64,000 bases of DNA from Methylocaldum sp. 14B (GTDB lineage Bacteria > Pseudomonadota > Gammaproteobacteria > Methylococcales > Methylococcaceae): assembly GCF_002005105.1 (NCBI RefSeq), contig NZ_MSCV01000015.1, forward strand, positions 62,001-126,000, in the 5' to 3' direction. Each line of letters begins with the position of its first letter. Within the stretch, counting starts at the first letter, position 1. Under the pieces are notes generated by a model, which saw only the letters and a list, made by a program, of their open reading frames with translations, was not told the DNA's origin and ran no database searches. Of the stretch, positions 62,709-64,000 are shown in pieces. Both the position numbers and the translations under genes were made by a program.

Positions 62709-63626
62709 TTAAAGCTTCTTTGCGTATTCCCGAGCCACTTCGAAAGCATCGTTATAATCTAGGAAAACCGGCTTATCCGATTGTCGCAACTGAAAGCGCA
62801 TTATATTCAGCAGTTTGTGCTGGGTTTGGTATTTCACGTTACCGATAGCCAAGGCTCCAACGCCGACGGCGCCGCTACGGGAACCCTCAATTTCCGTGCC
62901 CTTGTGGTGAGGGCCGAGACCGGCGATTCCCGACGGCGGAACCGCATTGACATCGGCGGCGACTTTGAGTTGCGGAGCAGAGGCGACCAATTCCGCGCTC
63001 AGCACTTCAATTCCGGCTGCGGCGGTAGCAAATACCACATCGGCGGTTTTGATCAGCTCCGGTTTGTTGGCGTCTGCATCGCCTTGAATATCGGTTTGAC
63101 CGTTACCGAATTCGGCATTGCATAGTTCCGCGATCTTCTGGGCTCTTTCCAGCTGGCGGCCGATGATTTTTACGTTGGCTCCGGCCTTGGCGGCCAACAC
63201 CGCGGCAATCTGTCCGACCGGACCCGTGCCTCCCAAAGCGAGTACATTCTTGCCCTGCAAGTTGGTTTGATGGCGCTTTTCCAGTTCCCGCTCCACCATG
63301 GCGACCATGGCTGCGGCCGTGGTGAAGGCGCCGCTAGGGTCTGCAAACACGGAGATCACGAAGGGCGGAACCATGGACTTCTGAGCGGTGCGGAGCATGT
63401 CCATGGCCATTTTTACATCTCTTCCGCCGATGAAAATGCCGGTTCGTTTCACGCCGCTCGGACTTCTGGAGAAAATCGCATCTTGCACGAGGGCGGTGAC
63501 TTCGCCCAGTTCGATATGGAGGTACGGAATGGCGGAAATCCAGCCGGCGTCCAAAGCCATATTGACGTCGAACGGGCTGAGATTCTTTTCGGGGGTGAAC
63601 ATATGCAAGATGAACGGTTTTTCCAT
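62709..63626 (-). CDS. mtdB: NAD(P)-dependent methylene-tetrahydromethanopterin dehydrogenase MtdB
   Basis: Oxidises methylene-H4MPT in the formaldehyde oxidation branch of methylotrophs. The 305 residues match MtdB closely: ILHMFTPEKNLSPFDVNMAL, LGEVTALVQDAIFSRSP, GIFIGGRDVKMAMDML, the nucleotide-binding GGTGPVGQIAAVLAA and GVGALAIGNVKYQTQ. The frame opens at 63719, but the ATG at 63626 has AGAGGA 8 bases before it and starts the conserved sequence. It is the strongest single sign that this is a C1-utilising organism. The gene is followed leftward by a globin-like gene and an mtdB paralogue. Confidence 0.93.
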   Translation of the reverse strand: MEKPFILHMFTPEKNLSPFDVNMALDAGWISAIPYLHIELGEVTALVQDAIFSRSPSGVKRTGIFIGGRDVKMAMDMLRTAQKSMVPPFVISVFADPSGAFTTAAAMVAMVERELEKRHQTNLQGKNVLALGGTGPVGQIAAVLAAKAGANVKIIGRQLERAQKIAELCNAEFGNGQTDIQGDADANKPELIKTADVVFATAAAGIEVLSAELVASAPQLKVAADVNAVPPSGIAGLGPHHKGTEIEGSRSGAVGVGALAIGNVKYQTQHKLLNIMRFQLRQSDKPVFLDYNDAFEVAREYAKKL

Positions 63627-64000
63627 GCGTGGGTCCTCTGTAATTTTTTTAGTGAGACAAAGGTTCGGTCTTAAATGTCTCGCCGAGACGGGCGCGGACT
63701 GGCCGCGCCAGCATAACACAGTTCAGGCGTCGGGAAACCGTCGTCGGGCGAAGGGGCCTAAGAGGTGCGGGCTAGCGGTATTTCAGCAACTGCGCATGTA
63801 CTGCTGCGGTCCGGGCGACGGTTATGCGGCTGGGCGGGCAGGACGCGTAAAATTGCCCCTTGGCGTATTTCCGGCGATAACGCCGTTGACAGTTCCACGC
63901 TTAGGTCGTTAGCGGCAAAACAGGTGTTTCGGTCTATTTCTTTCGGGCGCAAACAAATGACCGGCAAGAGCGATAACGACGCTGGCGTCAGCTTTCCGGA
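63627..64000. other. Upstream region of mtdB at the window end, no gene seen
   Basis: About 370 bp without a recognisable gene. A 69-codon minus-strand frame (63758-63967) has no family resemblance. The region should carry the mtdB promoter; I see no convincing hexamer pair. Confidence 0.35.

Noticed and set aside
63758-63967. 69-codon minus-strand frame at the window end
   Set aside because: No recognisable features, start or conserved motif; probably chance.

Overview
The window looks like chromosome of a gammaproteobacterial (type I, Methylococcaceae-like) methanotroph. The evidence is two methylene-tetrahydromethanopterin dehydrogenase genes at the right end, a complete hopanoid block (squalene synthase, squalene-hopene cyclase, HpnG, HpnN, HpnO, HpnH), a CopC/CopD pair, a PEP-CTERM-type exopolysaccharide control locus, and a polar-flagellum chemotaxis cluster in the Pseudomonas/Vibrio gene order. 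GC content is high and even, and I saw no prophage, insertion sequence, rRNA, tRNA or CRISPR array.

Layout. 1-12.7 kb (+): end of flhA, flhF, flhG/fleN, fliA, cheY, cheZ, cheA, cheB, motA/motC-type, motB/motD-type, a ParA-type ATPase, a CheW-domain protein, cheW, a 53-residue ORF and a DUF2802 protein, mostly in overlapping or nearly touching frames. 12.9 kb (+): an MlaC/HpnM-like lipid-binding protein. 13.7-23.7 kb (-): sqs, shc, hpnG, hpnN, hpnO, copC, copD, tightly packed and read leftward. hpnH is read rightward from the other side of a palindrome-rich 427-bp region.

25.3-30.4 kb: an ICMT-like methyltransferase, an Sfp-type phosphopantetheinyl transferase, a FabG-like reductase coupled to a family 2 glycosyltransferase, a CPA2 antiporter and a MOSC protein. 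30.4-36.2 kb (-): phoU, bamA, skp, fabZ, lpxA, rnhB. This envelope operon lacks the lpxD and lpxB genes usually found inside it. 36.3-42.7 kb (-): rlmM, galE, moeA, mobB, then a nucleotide-sugar epimerase and dehydrogenase pair.

43.5-52.1 kb (+): EpsB-type sugar transferase, PrsK kinase, PrsR sigma54 activator, PrsT TPR protein and an SH3-domain membrane protein. 52.3-56.5 kb (+): ilvD, argE, argA. 56.7-60.4 kb (-): a glycogen synthase with a 247-residue low-complexity N-terminus and a GH13 enzyme. 60.4-61.1 kb: a dense cluster of short direct and inverted repeats. 61.1-63.6 kb (-): mtdB, a globin-like gene and an mtdB paralogue.

Functionally the window combines motility, envelope lipids (hopanoids, lipid A), capsule/EPS, glycogen and C1 metabolism. 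The points most worth follow-up are the globin between two mtdB paralogues, copCD at the end of the hopanoid operon, the nested palindromes between sqs and hpnH, the triple repeat in CheA, the GlgA extension and the repeat cluster at 60.65-60.9 kb.
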